DNA of 62,872 bases from Chloroflexota bacterium (GCA_024277135.1 JAJRVV010000218.1:1-62872); one strand, 5' to 3'. Numbered from the stretch's first letter, positions 18,163-26,829 are shown. A program made the numbers and translations. Notes: generated by a model from the letters alone, not told the origin.

Positions 18163-19425
18163 ATGGACACCCTGACGCCCCCCTCCTCCACTTCACGCCT
18201 GCATTACGGCTGGATTATATTGATGATGGGCGCCCTCGTCGTATTCGGGGCGCTGGGTTTGGCCCGGTTTGGATACACGGTGGTGCTGCCATCCATGCAA
18301 GTTAGTTTGGGCATGGACAACACGCAGGCTGGAGGACTGGCCACAGCCAATTTAATCGGCTATCTGGCATTGTCGCTGATTGGCGGGGCGCTGGCCGCGC
18401 GATTCCAGCCCAGGACGGTCATCGCCGTCGGACTGACTCTGGCGGGGGTCGGCATGTTGTTCACCGGTTTGGTGAACAGCTTTGTGCCCGCTCTCATCTG
18501 GCGGGCGGTAACCGGGGTGGGCAGCGGCGCCAGCAATGTGCCCATGATGGGGTTGATCGTGGCCTGGTTTGCCAAAAAGCGGCGCGGATTGGCTTCCGGC
18601 ATCGCCGCCTCCGGCTCATCGGTAGCCTTAATTACGCTCGGCCCTTTGGCCCCTCATATTCTGGCGCGCTATGGTGAAAATGGCTGGCGCGTCAGTTGGT
18701 TTATATTTGGCGGCGCCACGATTCTCTTGGCTATTTTAAGCTGGATGCTGTTACGCAATCATCCGGCCGAAAAGGGGGTCAAGCCGTTAGGCGGAGAAGC
18801 CAACACCCCGGTTCTGCCTCAGCCCACAGCACAAGGCATCAAATGGGGCCGTGTTTATCGGTCGGCTCCTGTTTGGCATTTGGGACTGGTCTATTCCGCT
18901 TTCGGCTTTGCCTACATCATTTACATGACATTTTTTACCAAGTACCTGATTGCCGAGGGCGGCTATTCTCCGGCCGGGGCCGGTTCTTTATTTATGCTAA
19001 TGGGATGGTTTAGCTTGTTATGCGGGGTAATTTGGGGAACCGTTTCGGACATAATCGGACGCAAAGGCGCTCTGATTATCGTTTATCTCATTCATACCGC
19101 CGCCTTTAGTTTATTTGCTTTATGGCCGACTGCAACTGGGTTTACAATTTCGGCCGTCTTGTTTGGCCTGTCAGCCTGGAGCATTCCGGCGATCATGGCT
19201 GCTTGTTGTGGCGATGTGCTGGGTTCAAGATTAGCGCCGGCCGCTTTGGGTTTTATCACCCTTTTCTTCGGCATCGGGCAGGCGATTGGCCCCAGCGTGG
19301 CCGGGGCTATAGCAGACGCCACCGGCTCGTTTTCCTCGACATTCATCTTGGCTGGCAGCGTTTCTTTGTTAGGCGCAGCAGCCGCCTCGCTGCTCCGTCC
19401 AGCTTCTACACAATCCGATTTCTGA
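18163..19425 (+). CDS. MFS transporter
   Basis: A 420-residue major facilitator superfamily protein with about twelve membrane segments. LARFGYTVVLPSMQ in the first helix resembles the YbfB/YjiJ-type subgroup, and the GTVSDIIGRKGALI loop is the second-half MFS motif. It starts three bases after the AOR stop, so it belongs to the same transcript, and may export or import the acid product of the pathway. Substrate unknown. Confidence 0.88.
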   Translation: MDTLTPPSSTSRLHYGWIILMMGALVVFGALGLARFGYTVVLPSMQVSLGMDNTQAGGLATANLIGYLALSLIGGALAARFQPRTVIAVGLTLAGVGMLFTGLVNSFVPALIWRAVTGVGSGASNVPMMGLIVAWFAKKRRGLASGIAASGSSVALITLGPLAPHILARYGENGWRVSWFIFGGATILLAILSWMLLRNHPAEKGVKPLGGEANTPVLPQPTAQGIKWGRVYRSAPVWHLGLVYSAFGFAYIIYMTFFTKYLIAEGGYSPAGAGSLFMLMGWFSLLCGVIWGTVSDIIGRKGALIIVYLIHTAAFSLFALWPTATGFTISAVLFGLSAWSIPAIMAACCGDVLGSRLAPAALGFITLFFGIGQAIGPSVAGAIADATGSFSSTFILAGSVSLLGAAAASLLRPASTQSDF

Positions 19426-19441
19426 AATAGGAGACCACTTC

Positions 19442-20704
19442 ATGGGACACACGCTTGCTGAAAAAATCCTGGCCGCTAAAACTGACAAAGCGGAAGTTTT
19501 CCCCGGCGAATTCATTAACGCCCGCGTAGACGTGGCGCTGGCTTCAGAATTATCCGGCATTTTGGCGATTGAAGAATTCAAGAAAATCCGGGGCGCCCGC
19601 ATCTTTGACCCGAAGAAAGTGGTGATGGTGATGGATCATTTCACGCCGGCCAAAGACATCAAAAGCGCTGAAATTGTCAAGGGTTGCCGCGAGTTCGCCC
19701 ACGAATACGGCATCAGCTTTTACGACGTGGGCCGGGCCGGGATTCAACACATCTTGCTGCCGGAACAGGGCATCGTCGTGCCCGGCGACCTGGTGGCCGG
19801 GGCCGATTCACACACCTGCACCTACGGCTTCATCGGCGCCTTTGGCACCGGCATCGGCTCCACGGACGCAGCGGCGGCGATGGCGTTGGGCGAGGTGTGG
19901 TTGAAAGTGCCGGAGAGTCTCAAGTTTGTGTATGACGGCCGTCTGCCCAAATGGGTCGGCGGCAAGGATTTGATTTTGCACACCATCGCCGACATCGGCG
20001 TGGATGGGGCGCGGTATAAAGCGATGGAATTTACGGGGTCGGCCGTGCCCCATCTCAGCATGGCCTCCCGCTTCTCCATGGCCAACATGGCGATTGAGGC
20101 CGGAGCCAAAACCGGCCTGTTCGCCGCCGACGAAAAAACCCGCAAATTCATCAGTGAGCGCGGCGACCGCGAAGGATTGTATTTCCAAAGCGATCCTGAC
20201 GCTATTTACGCCGAAGTGCATGAGTATGACGTGACCCAGATGGAGCCGTACATCGCCGCCCCCTTCCTGCCTTCCAACGTCAAGCCGGTAACGGAATTGG
20301 CGGGGATGGAAATTGACCAGGTCGTCATCGGCATGTGTACCAACGGCAACCTGGCCGACTTGCGCGCCGCCGCCGAACTGCTCAAAGGGCGCAAAATCCA
20401 TCCACGAGTGCGGGTGGTCGTCGTCCCCGGCTCGCAAAAGGTGTATTTGGACGCGATGCGGGAAGGGCTGATTGAGATTTTTGTGGAGGCCAACTGCTCG
20501 GTGACGACGCCCACCTGCGGCCCCTGCCTGGGTGGGCACATGGGCGTGCTGGCCGACGGCGAGCGGTGCGTCTCTACCAGCAACCGGAATTTCCGGGGGC
20601 GGATGGGACACATCGCCAGCGAAGTGTATCTGGTGAATCCGTATGTGGCGGCGGCGTCAGCCATCGCCGGCGCAATTGCCTCGCCAGCGGAGATGGCAAC
20701 CTAA
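19442..20704 (+). CDS. leuC: LeuC-like 3-isopropylmalate/homoaconitate dehydratase large subunit
   Basis: A 420-residue aconitase-family large subunit of the short LeuC/HacA type. [4Fe-4S] ligands are Cys299 (GMCTNG), Cys359 and Cys362 (TPTCGPCLGGH), and the substrate/cluster segments GADSHTCTYG and NRNFRGRMG are intact. It isomerises a 2-alkylmalate to its 3-alkyl isomer together with a small LeuD-type subunit. That subunit is found as the C-terminal domain of the fusion protein at 22692-24737. GMCTNG replaces the usual GSCTNG, which may reflect altered substrate range. The start has an AGGAG-like site. Its stop overlaps the next start by one base. Confidence 0.9.
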   Translation: MGHTLAEKILAAKTDKAEVFPGEFINARVDVALASELSGILAIEEFKKIRGARIFDPKKVVMVMDHFTPAKDIKSAEIVKGCREFAHEYGISFYDVGRAGIQHILLPEQGIVVPGDLVAGADSHTCTYGFIGAFGTGIGSTDAAAAMALGEVWLKVPESLKFVYDGRLPKWVGGKDLILHTIADIGVDGARYKAMEFTGSAVPHLSMASRFSMANMAIEAGAKTGLFAADEKTRKFISERGDREGLYFQSDPDAIYAEVHEYDVTQMEPYIAAPFLPSNVKPVTELAGMEIDQVVIGMCTNGNLADLRAAAELLKGRKIHPRVRVVVVPGSQKVYLDAMREGLIEIFVEANCSVTTPTCGPCLGGHMGVLADGERCVSTSNRNFRGRMGHIASEVYLVNPYVAAASAIAGAIASPAEMAT

Positions 20705-22137
20705 TGTCAAATCAAAACCAAATTTCCCGGAATGATGCGATTATACAAATCATCGCCCAGTTGGAAGGGCCAATTTCCTTTGATGAATTTACGGAAAAAG
20801 CGCTGTCCATCTGGCATTCAAACGCCAAAAAGCCAGAGGCAGGCGTGCGCCAGGCCATCCGAGACGACCATCTGGGAAGACGGCTGATATTCCTCGATAA
20901 GAAAACTGTTATCCCGACACACATCGGTATGTCTGGGGCGCGCTTTCGCGTTCCCCTGTCGCGTGAGGAAATTAAGCGGGGTTGGCTTATTGTCTATCCA
21001 GATTTCCAATTCATGATGCAAGACAACGTGACGGAAGAGGAAATCCAACTGGTGGATGTCCAGAATCACACGATACCGGCAGAAGCCAATGTACAGAAAA
21101 GGATACAGAAATCTATATTTGGCTCTCACGAAATTGAGTTTACCGTTCTGGAATTGGGCTGGTGGTACCGGAAGCTAAAAGTCAAACGTAACGACAATCT
21201 ATTGGTGACGATTCTGGATTGGGAAACCGGCCGTTTTCGGCTGGAACATGAACCGGCGCGAGCGTACAAACGCCACCGGGCAGAAATTCAACAACGCAAC
21301 CAGAAATTGGCTGATGCCTTGTTCGATCTGTTGGAGGCGGCGAAATATGAATATGTTCGGGGATCCGTCGCTGTTCCCACCGCTTACGCCCGGCTGAAAG
21401 AGCCGGGGGCTTACCCGGCCGATCATTGGCTGGAAATGGTCGAAGATGATTCGCGGATGCGTTGGAGTGGGTATGAGATTAGTTATGCGGATGCCTATTC
21501 GCCTTTAGAGCAATTGATGCTTGACGCACGAAACCGGGAACGGCAGTCCACCGCAACCACCCCCCAAATATCCGCCGAGGAAAAACGGCAAGTTTACCGC
21601 TTCAAGGCTTACCTCAAGCATCGCAAAGGGCTTTGGCGGCGCATTGAGATTCAGGGCGGGCAAACGTTGGCTAAATTTAACGACATTCTGCAAAGCGCAT
21701 TTGGACATGACTTTGACCATATGGGCGGCTTCTGGAAACTGGTCAGGCGGGGAAACAGCCGCCGCTTCCGCGAAGTTGATTTGGGCAGCATTAACCCATT
21801 TAGCGAAGGGGACGGGGCTGATGTGCTGATTGCCGCTGTTGGTCTGAAGCCAGGCGAGACGATGAAATACGTGTACGATTTTGGCGATTGGATTGAACAC
21901 CGGCTTGAATTGGAAGAAATCGTTGATCCCGAAGCGGATGCGGAATACCCCCGTGTTGTCGCCCAAAACAGGCCCCGTTACCGGTATTGCCGCCACTGTA
22001 AAGAGGCTGGGCAAAAAACGAGGGCAACCTGGATTTGTATTGAATGTTCAAACAACGAGGAGGAAAACGTATTGGTTTGCGAGGACTGTGTTAATAAATA
22101 TCACGAAGATCATTATACGAATGATATTCTTTATTAG
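20704..22137 (+). CDS. pRiA4b ORF-3-like domain protein with zinc-finger tail
   Basis: A 477-residue protein. The N-terminal 180 residues look like a small winged-helix/other alpha-beta module of unknown type. The region around 300-425 (FKAYLKHRKGLWRRIEI ... HMGGFWKL ... YVYDFGDWIEHRLELEEI) is a pRiA4b ORF-3-like domain, known from plasmid and IS1096-type elements. The C-terminus has paired cysteines (CRHCKE, CIECSN, CEDC, then HEDH) of a zinc-ribbon/finger type. The start ATG overlaps the leuC stop, although the gene is probably accessory. Function unknown. Confidence 0.8.
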   Translation: MSNQNQISRNDAIIQIIAQLEGPISFDEFTEKALSIWHSNAKKPEAGVRQAIRDDHLGRRLIFLDKKTVIPTHIGMSGARFRVPLSREEIKRGWLIVYPDFQFMMQDNVTEEEIQLVDVQNHTIPAEANVQKRIQKSIFGSHEIEFTVLELGWWYRKLKVKRNDNLLVTILDWETGRFRLEHEPARAYKRHRAEIQQRNQKLADALFDLLEAAKYEYVRGSVAVPTAYARLKEPGAYPADHWLEMVEDDSRMRWSGYEISYADAYSPLEQLMLDARNRERQSTATTPQISAEEKRQVYRFKAYLKHRKGLWRRIEIQGGQTLAKFNDILQSAFGHDFDHMGGFWKLVRRGNSRRFREVDLGSINPFSEGDGADVLIAAVGLKPGETMKYVYDFGDWIEHRLELEEIVDPEADAEYPRVVAQNRPRYRYCRHCKEAGQKTRATWICIECSNNEEENVLVCEDCVNKYHEDHYTNDILY

Positions 22138-22206
22138 GCAGAGGATAGAGAATAGAGCGAGAGATAGAGGAAGAAGGAAAACCCCTCTAGCTCTGGTTCT
22201 GGCCTC
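22138..22206. repeat. GATAGAG-type repeat with inverted half
   Basis: AGAGGATAGAGAATAGAG and related units, then CCTCTAGCTCTGG. It fills the gap before the PaaI-like gene, leaving no recognisable ribosome binding site. Confidence 0.5.
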
Positions 22207-22671
22207 ATGCTTTTTATGAACGAAAGGGAAACGGCCGTCGCCGTCCACCACTTTATGGCAGAACGAGACCAACTGGCCCGACATTTGGGCGTCGAACTGG
22301 TTTCGGTCCAGCCTGGATTTTGCCAGACGCGGCTCAAGTTAGCTCCGCATCTGGTGAATGGGCTGGGGCTGCCGCATGGCGCCGCCATCTTTGCCCTGGC
22401 GGATGTGGCCTTTGCCGGGGCTTGCAACTCTCATGGGCAAACGGCGCTGGCATTGAGCATGGACATCCATTTTCTGACGGCCGCTCGCCCCAACGCCACC
22501 CTCACCGCCAACGCTGAGGAAGTGCATCAAGGCGGCCGTACCGCGCTTTGTCACATCAAAGTGACCGACGATAAAGAGACGTTGATCGCCGAATTGCATG
22601 GCATGGCGTATCGGAAGCGGGAACGGTTTTTGGAAACGGGCAACAATCAACAGTTAACAATCAACAGTTAA
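22207..22671 (+). CDS. paaI: PaaI-like hotdog thioesterase
   Basis: A 154-residue hotdog-fold thioesterase. The motif LPHGAAIFALADVAFAGA corresponds to the HGG(x)ifaLaD active-site helix of PaaI, with the catalytic Asp in ALAD. PaaI-type enzymes release CoA from aryl- or alkyl-acyl-CoA dead-end products. ATG 22216 is an alternative start. The last ten residues (GNNQQLTINS) are encoded by an intergenic AACAATCAACAGTT repeat. It precedes the acyl-CoA ligase-LeuD fusion by 20 bases, consistent with one operon. Confidence 0.85.
   Translation: MLFMNERETAVAVHHFMAERDQLARHLGVELVSVQPGFCQTRLKLAPHLVNGLGLPHGAAIFALADVAFAGACNSHGQTALALSMDIHFLTAARPNATLTANAEEVHQGGRTALCHIKVTDDKETLIAELHGMAYRKRERFLETGNNQQLTINS
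22641..22671. repeat. AACAATCAACAGTT repeat at the end of a CDS
   Basis: Two tandem copies of a 14-base unit, inside the last codons of the paaI-like gene, including its stop. Confidence 0.6.
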
Positions 22672-22691
22672 CGGACGGAAGGAACCAAATT

Positions 22692-24737
22692 ATGACTTTT
22701 TCTGATTTTCATGAGATGACGTTGGGGCAGTTGCTTTCCATTCAGGCGGAACGGTTTGGCGAACGGCCGTATCTCACCCAGGGAGATGTGACCCTCACTT
22801 ACACCCTGGTAGAAGCGCGGGCCAATCGGCTGGCGGGCGGGTTGCAAGGTTTGGGCTTGCAAAGCGGCGACCGGCTGGCGGTTCTTTTGCCCAACGCCGC
22901 CGAATATGCGCTGACCATTTTCGCCGCCGCCAAAGCGGGGCTGATTTTGGTTCCCATCAACATCCGCCGCAGCGCGGAAGAGATACAGGCCCGGTTAGCG
23001 AACACGCAGGCGAGGGTGGTGGTCACTTTTGGCGATGCGGAGGCATATGGCCGTCATCATCTGGACATGATCCTGGAACTACGCGATGGACTACCCGATT
23101 TAGCTCACATCATCTCCATTAACCGGCAGGCAGCAGGCGTGCTAGACTGGTCAAAATTGGATGGGGAGTGGCAGCAGACGGCCGTCGCCCCCGACCAACC
23201 CGCCGCCATCCTCACCACCCTGGGCAGTTCCGGCCAGCCGCGCGGCGCAGTTCACCGGCACAACAGCCTCTGCCACAACGCCGCCGACATCGCCGCCATC
23301 CTCGGCTGCACCGCCGACGATGTTTTCCTGGGCGCGGTTCCTTTCTCCAACACCTTCGGCCTGACCGCCACCATTCTCACCGCCACTATCGCTGGTGGGC
23401 GGTTGGTCTGTCTGCCCAAATTCCACCCGGCGCAGGCGTTGCGGCTGATCAAGCAGCAGGGCGTCACCATTTTCAACGGCGTGCCCACCATGTTTGCCAT
23501 GGCGCTCAATCACGCTGACTTTGACCCGCGAAAAACCGCCAGCCTGCGGTCAGGTATCATGGCCGGCGCCCACTGCCCGCCATCGCTGGCGCAGCGGGTG
23601 CGCGAGGAGATGGGCTGCAACGTGTCGCTGGCCTACGGGTTGACCGAAGCCGCTCCCTCTGTCACCATGACGCGGCTGGATGATGGGCCAATCACGGCCG
23701 TAGAAACCGTCGGCCGTCCCTTGCCCGGCATCGAACTGAAGGTGATTGACGATGAGGGGAACGCCCTGCCCCCCGGCGCGGAAGGGGAATTGTGCGTGCG
23801 CGGTTACAACGTGATGCCGGGGTATTGGCGGCAGCCGGAAGCGACGGCGCAGGTTTTGGACAGCGATGGCTGGCTGCGCACCGACGATTTGGCCGTCATT
23901 GACGCCAACGGCCCGGTGCGCATCGTGGGGCGCAAAGATGATGTCATCAACAAGGGCGGCTTGAAAATTTACCCCGGTATGGTGGAGATGGCGCTGCGGT
24001 TGTATCCGGGAGTGGCGGAAACGGCCGTCGTCGGCGTACCGGATATGCTGTATGGCGAACTGGCCTTCGCCTGCGTGGTGCGGCGGCCCGGCGCGGACTT
24101 TTCCGAGCATGATTTGCTCGATTTCGCCGGCGAACGGCTGGCCGACTATGCCGTGCCGGATCGGGTATTGTTTTTTGACGCGCTGCCCCGCCGCCATAAC
24201 GGATTGGTGAATAAGGGGTATTTGCGCGACCGGGTGCGGATTCACGGCCGCGCCTGGAAGTTCGGCAAGAACATTGACACCGACGCCATCATCCCGGCCC
24301 GCCGCTGCAACACGGCCGACCCGCGCGAGCTGGCGCAGTATTGCATGGAGGACGCCGACCCTCAATTTGTGCATAAAATGACGCGGGGCGACCTGATCGT
24401 GGCTGACACCAACTTCGGCTGCGGTTCCTCGCGCGAGGTGGCGCCGGTGACGATTAAAGCGGCGGGGGTTTCGGCCGTCATCGCCAAATCTTTCGCCCGC
24501 ATCTTCTTCCGCAACGCCATCAACATCGGCCTGCCCATCCTGGAATGCCCGGAAGCGGTGGACGGCATTGGGGAAGGGGATGAGGTGGTGGTGGAACCGG
24601 CCGCCGGCGCTATCCGCAATCTGACCACCGGCCAGAGTTACCAGGCGGTTCCCTTCCCCGACTTTTTGCAACGCATCATTGACCAGGGCGGGCTGTTGGC
24701 TTACGTGGAAGAGCGGCTGGCGCAGGAAGCGGCATGA
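22692..24737 (+). CDS. Acyl-CoA ligase (ANL) fused to LeuD-type dehydratase small subunit
   Basis: A 681-residue fusion. Residues 1-515 form an AMP-dependent acyl-CoA ligase: GSSGQPRG at the phosphate loop, YGLTEAAPS, GWLRTDDL and GRKDDVINKGG. Residues about 517-681 are a complete LeuD/HacB small subunit (GRAWKFGKNIDTDAIIPAR, DTNFGCGSSREVAP). The A10 motif at the end of the ligase reads RHNGLVNKGYLR where the family has NGKxxKxxLR, so the catalytic lysine is Leu. Adenylation should be impaired unless another lysine substitutes. A GTG at 24233 could start LeuD separately, but no good ribosome binding site precedes it. The start ATG 22692 follows GGAAGGA. The LeuD half is the only intact partner for LeuC in the window. 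Confidence 0.88.
   Translation: MTFSDFHEMTLGQLLSIQAERFGERPYLTQGDVTLTYTLVEARANRLAGGLQGLGLQSGDRLAVLLPNAAEYALTIFAAAKAGLILVPINIRRSAEEIQARLANTQARVVVTFGDAEAYGRHHLDMILELRDGLPDLAHIISINRQAAGVLDWSKLDGEWQQTAVAPDQPAAILTTLGSSGQPRGAVHRHNSLCHNAADIAAILGCTADDVFLGAVPFSNTFGLTATILTATIAGGRLVCLPKFHPAQALRLIKQQGVTIFNGVPTMFAMALNHADFDPRKTASLRSGIMAGAHCPPSLAQRVREEMGCNVSLAYGLTEAAPSVTMTRLDDGPITAVETVGRPLPGIELKVIDDEGNALPPGAEGELCVRGYNVMPGYWRQPEATAQVLDSDGWLRTDDLAVIDANGPVRIVGRKDDVINKGGLKIYPGMVEMALRLYPGVAETAVVGVPDMLYGELAFACVVRRPGADFSEHDLLDFAGERLADYAVPDRVLFFDALPRRHNGLVNKGYLRDRVRIHGRAWKFGKNIDTDAIIPARRCNTADPRELAQYCMEDADPQFVHKMTRGDLIVADTNFGCGSSREVAPVTIKAAGVSAVIAKSFARIFFRNAINIGLPILECPEAVDGIGEGDEVVVEPAAGAIRNLTTGQSYQAVPFPDFLQRIIDQGGLLAYVEERLAQEAA
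24614..24737 (+). repeat. leuD 3'-end direct repeat, copy 1
   Basis: The last 124 bases of the fusion gene. A copy of the same length without indels lies at 26632-26755, with 11 mismatches by my alignment, 8 of them synonymous. The two copies bracket the toxin-antitoxin island. Confidence 0.85.
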
Positions 24738-24819
24738 ACTGTAGGTCAAATTTGCAAATTTGACCGCGCCATTTAACAAAATTGCGCTGCGAAAGCCGAA
24801 GCCGCCCGGAATAGCGCCA

Positions 24820-24828
24820 TGTTATAAT
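24820..24828 (+). promoter_or_regulatory. Extended -10 promoter of the TA island
   Basis: TGTTATAAT matches the extended -10 consensus (TGnTATAAT) 33 bases before the first TA gene. No good -35 is seen, as is usual for extended -10 promoters. Confidence 0.5.
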
Positions 24829-24860
24829 GAGCGGAAATTTGTGAGAATGGCGGCATCAAT

Positions 24861-25154
24861 ATGAATCAAATGAGTTCTATCCAAAGAGTAACCGATCAGT
24901 TGGGGCGCATTGAAGCTGAAATCACGGCTATTCGTCGTGAGCTAATTACGCTGCGTCAACGGCAAAATGATACGGCCGTGCCTTATCCCTGGGTCAACAA
25001 AACGACGCTGGGCGAAACGATGCAAAAGCTTTTTCTCACGTTGGCCATTGAGGGCAAGAGCATCGGCGCGGAACGGTTGCAAGAGAAAATGAAAGCAGCC
25101 AACCTGACGACCAACGAACTTAGCCACAGTATCATTGGAGCGCGTGAGGAATAA
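24861..25154 (+). CDS. Putative antitoxin of a PIN toxin
   Basis: A 97-residue protein with an N-terminal helical, probably coiled-coil region (QLGRIEAEITAIRRELITLRQ) and no recognised DNA-binding motif. It lies two bases upstream of a PIN-domain gene, the usual antitoxin position. Antitoxin status is inferred from context only. ATG 24870 is an alternative start. Confidence 0.65.
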   Translation: MNQMSSIQRVTDQLGRIEAEITAIRRELITLRQRQNDTAVPYPWVNKTTLGETMQKLFLTLAIEGKSIGAERLQEKMKAANLTTNELSHSIIGAREE

Positions 25155-25156
25155 CA

Positions 25157-25657
25157 ATGGTTTGGGTTTACTTTGACGCCAGCGCGCTGGTGAAACGATA
25201 CTCTCTGGAAGAGGGGACGCCGCTGGTTAATGAAATCTTCCGCCAACTGCCGCCTGGTCAAATGACCTGCGCCATGATTGGTATTCTGGAAGTGATTTCG
25301 GTTTTGGTACGCAAGCAGAATGACGGCCGTCTCCCTTCCCATCTATTCACCCAGGCCATGCTTGAATTCAACCGGGAAATCATCGAAAACGAGGATTTGC
25401 CCATCGCGCCAATCAATGATGAACTGCTGCTCTCAGCTTTAGAGTTGATCGCCCGGCACAACTTGAACGCTACCGACGCCGTCATTTTACGCTCCTGTCT
25501 CAACCTGCAACAGGCATTGACAAATCAGGGGCATCGCCTGATTTTGTGGAGCAGTGACAAGCGACTTCTACGCGCCGCTCAACAAGAAGGGCTTATCGTC
25601 TTTGATCCCGAGGTGGAGACATTGACCCGGCTGCAAATAGTACTGAGCAGCGATTGA
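25157..25657 (+). CDS. PIN-domain toxin (VapC-like), copy 1
   Basis: A 166-residue PIN-domain ribonuclease. VYFDASALVKRY carries the first catalytic Asp, GILEV the mid Glu, NATDAVILRSC and WSSDKRLLRAA the later acidic residues. VapC-type toxins cleave specific RNAs. Two bases after its putative antitoxin. Confidence 0.85.
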   Translation: MVWVYFDASALVKRYSLEEGTPLVNEIFRQLPPGQMTCAMIGILEVISVLVRKQNDGRLPSHLFTQAMLEFNREIIENEDLPIAPINDELLLSALELIARHNLNATDAVILRSCLNLQQALTNQGHRLILWSSDKRLLRAAQQEGLIVFDPEVETLTRLQIVLSSD

Positions 25658-25740
25658 GCCTGTCTATCAATCCAAGGAAATCTAGCGGAAATTCGTGAAA
25701 AATAGTGACATAAAATCTGTTGTTGTAAAAGGTGAAAACA

Positions 25741-25962
25741 ATGTCTTTAGCGACCATTCGTATCCAACTCGACGAAGACGCCGCCCAAATCTACCAAAAT
25801 GCCTCTGAGGAGAAGCGGGAAAAACTGCGTTTGCTTTTCAGTTTGTGGTTGCGGGAGTTTGAGAATTTATCCCTGCCCGATTTGATGGACAAAATCAGCG
25901 ATAACGCGCGGCGGCGCGGTTTAACCAGCGAAACAGTGGAGTCCTTACTTCATGACGACTGA
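25741..25962 (+). CDS. Putative antitoxin of a PIN toxin
   Basis: A 73-residue helical protein (TIRIQLDEDAAQIYQ, then EKREKLRLLFSLWLREF) overlapping the next PIN gene by 11 bases. Its shape and context fit an antitoxin. The start is taken at ATG 25741; GTG 25732 is possible. Confidence 0.7.
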   Translation: MSLATIRIQLDEDAAQIYQNASEEKREKLRLLFSLWLREFENLSLPDLMDKISDNARRRGLTSETVESLLHDD

Positions 25963-26389
25963 ACTGCGATTCGTCTTTGACACCAATGCCATCATCAGCG
26001 CATTGCTGCTGAAAAAGTCAGTTTCGAGAAAAGCATTCGATACAGCGCAAAACCGGGGACAACTCCTGGTATCGCTGGACACGCTGAATGAGCTTAACGA
26101 GGTGTTGTGGCGCGAAAAGTTTAGTAAATATGTTACGGAACAAGAGAGACTTCAATTTTTATCAGCTTTGGTGCGGGAAGCAGAGTTGGTTAAAGTAACG
26201 GACAGGATAAGCGAATGCCGCGATCCGAAAGACGACAAGTTTTTAGAATTGGCAGTCAGTGGCAAGGCAGATTACCTCGTCAGCGGGGATAAAGATTTGT
26301 TGGTTTTGCACCCGTTTCGCGGCATTCCTATCATCAGGCCCGATCAGTTATTAGGCATCCTGACCAGAGAATCTGATTCAAAAACTTAA
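25952..26389 (+). CDS. PIN-domain toxin, copy 2
   Basis: A 145-residue protein of the 'putative toxin component, PIN family' (COG1569-like). FVFDTNAIISALL has the first Asp; CRDPKDDKFLELAV and YLVSGDKDLL carry the remaining acidic residues. Translationally coupled to the upstream antitoxin. Confidence 0.85.
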   Translation: MTTELRFVFDTNAIISALLLKKSVSRKAFDTAQNRGQLLVSLDTLNELNEVLWREKFSKYVTEQERLQFLSALVREAELVKVTDRISECRDPKDDKFLELAVSGKADYLVSGDKDLLVLHPFRGIPIIRPDQLLGILTRESDSKT

Positions 26390-26419
26390 TGAAGGCAAAA
26401 GCGAGAAGAGGAGTAAAAG

Positions 26420-26620
26420 TTGTTAAAGCGGAAAGTGACGTACACGCTGCTGAAAGACGACCAGTTTTTCATCATTGAGGATGCGCCGGTCCGGGTGAAT
26501 GTGGAAACTGGCGAGCAGTTGTTTTCACCTGAAACGGTTGAGCAGTTACAGCAAATTGTCTGGGAACAACGGAAACCTGTGCGTCAAGTCACCACACCCG
26601 TCTATCAGTTCGCCGCCTGA
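26420..26620 (+). CDS. YgiT/MqsA-like protein lacking the zinc finger
   Basis: A 66-residue protein starting with TTG after AGGAG. KVTYTLLKDDQFFIIEDAPVRV followed by ETGEQLFSPETVEQL is the YgiT-type (MqsA N-terminal) antitoxin core. The usual N-terminal CxxC and the Cys in VPARVCxETG are absent (Asn in place of Cys), so it should not bind zinc in the normal way. No partner toxin gene (MqsR/HigB type) follows; the leuD remnant comes next. Perhaps a decayed or rewired antitoxin. Confidence 0.6.
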   Translation: MLKRKVTYTLLKDDQFFIIEDAPVRVNVETGEQLFSPETVEQLQQIVWEQRKPVRQVTTPVYQFAA

Positions 26621-26631
26621 TTGGTAGCCGC

Positions 26632-26755
26632 CCGCAACCTGACCACCGGCCAGAGCTGCCAGGCGGTTCCTTTCCCCGACTTCTTGCAGCGCATCATTGA
26701 CCAGGGCGGGTTGCTGGTTTATGTGGAAGAGCGGCTGGCGCAGGAAGCGGCATAA
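26632..26755 (+). pseudogene. leuD 3'-end remnant (direct repeat copy 2)
   Basis: 124 bases matching the end of the intact LeuD domain (24614-24737), including an in-frame stop (TAA in place of TGA). Of 11 mismatches, 8 are synonymous and 2 change residues (Tyr to Cys, Ala to Val), so the copy diverged under selection before it was cut off. No start or upstream LeuD sequence remains. Confidence 0.85.
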
Positions 26756-26829
26756 TCATCCACGTTCTATGCTATACATGAAAGTAAAAACAGTAGCAAG
26801 TTGGCTAGGATTTTTCAAGAGAGGAAATA

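Noticed and set aside
19808..20611. Antisense frame of 267 codons opposite leuC
   Set aside because: Composition is His/Gly/Arg-rich with no known domain, while leuC on the + strand is fully supported.
24233..24737. LeuD as a separate gene starting at GTG 24233
   Set aside because: No convincing ribosome binding site at proper spacing and no stop separates it from the ligase; kept as an alternative in the fusion entry.
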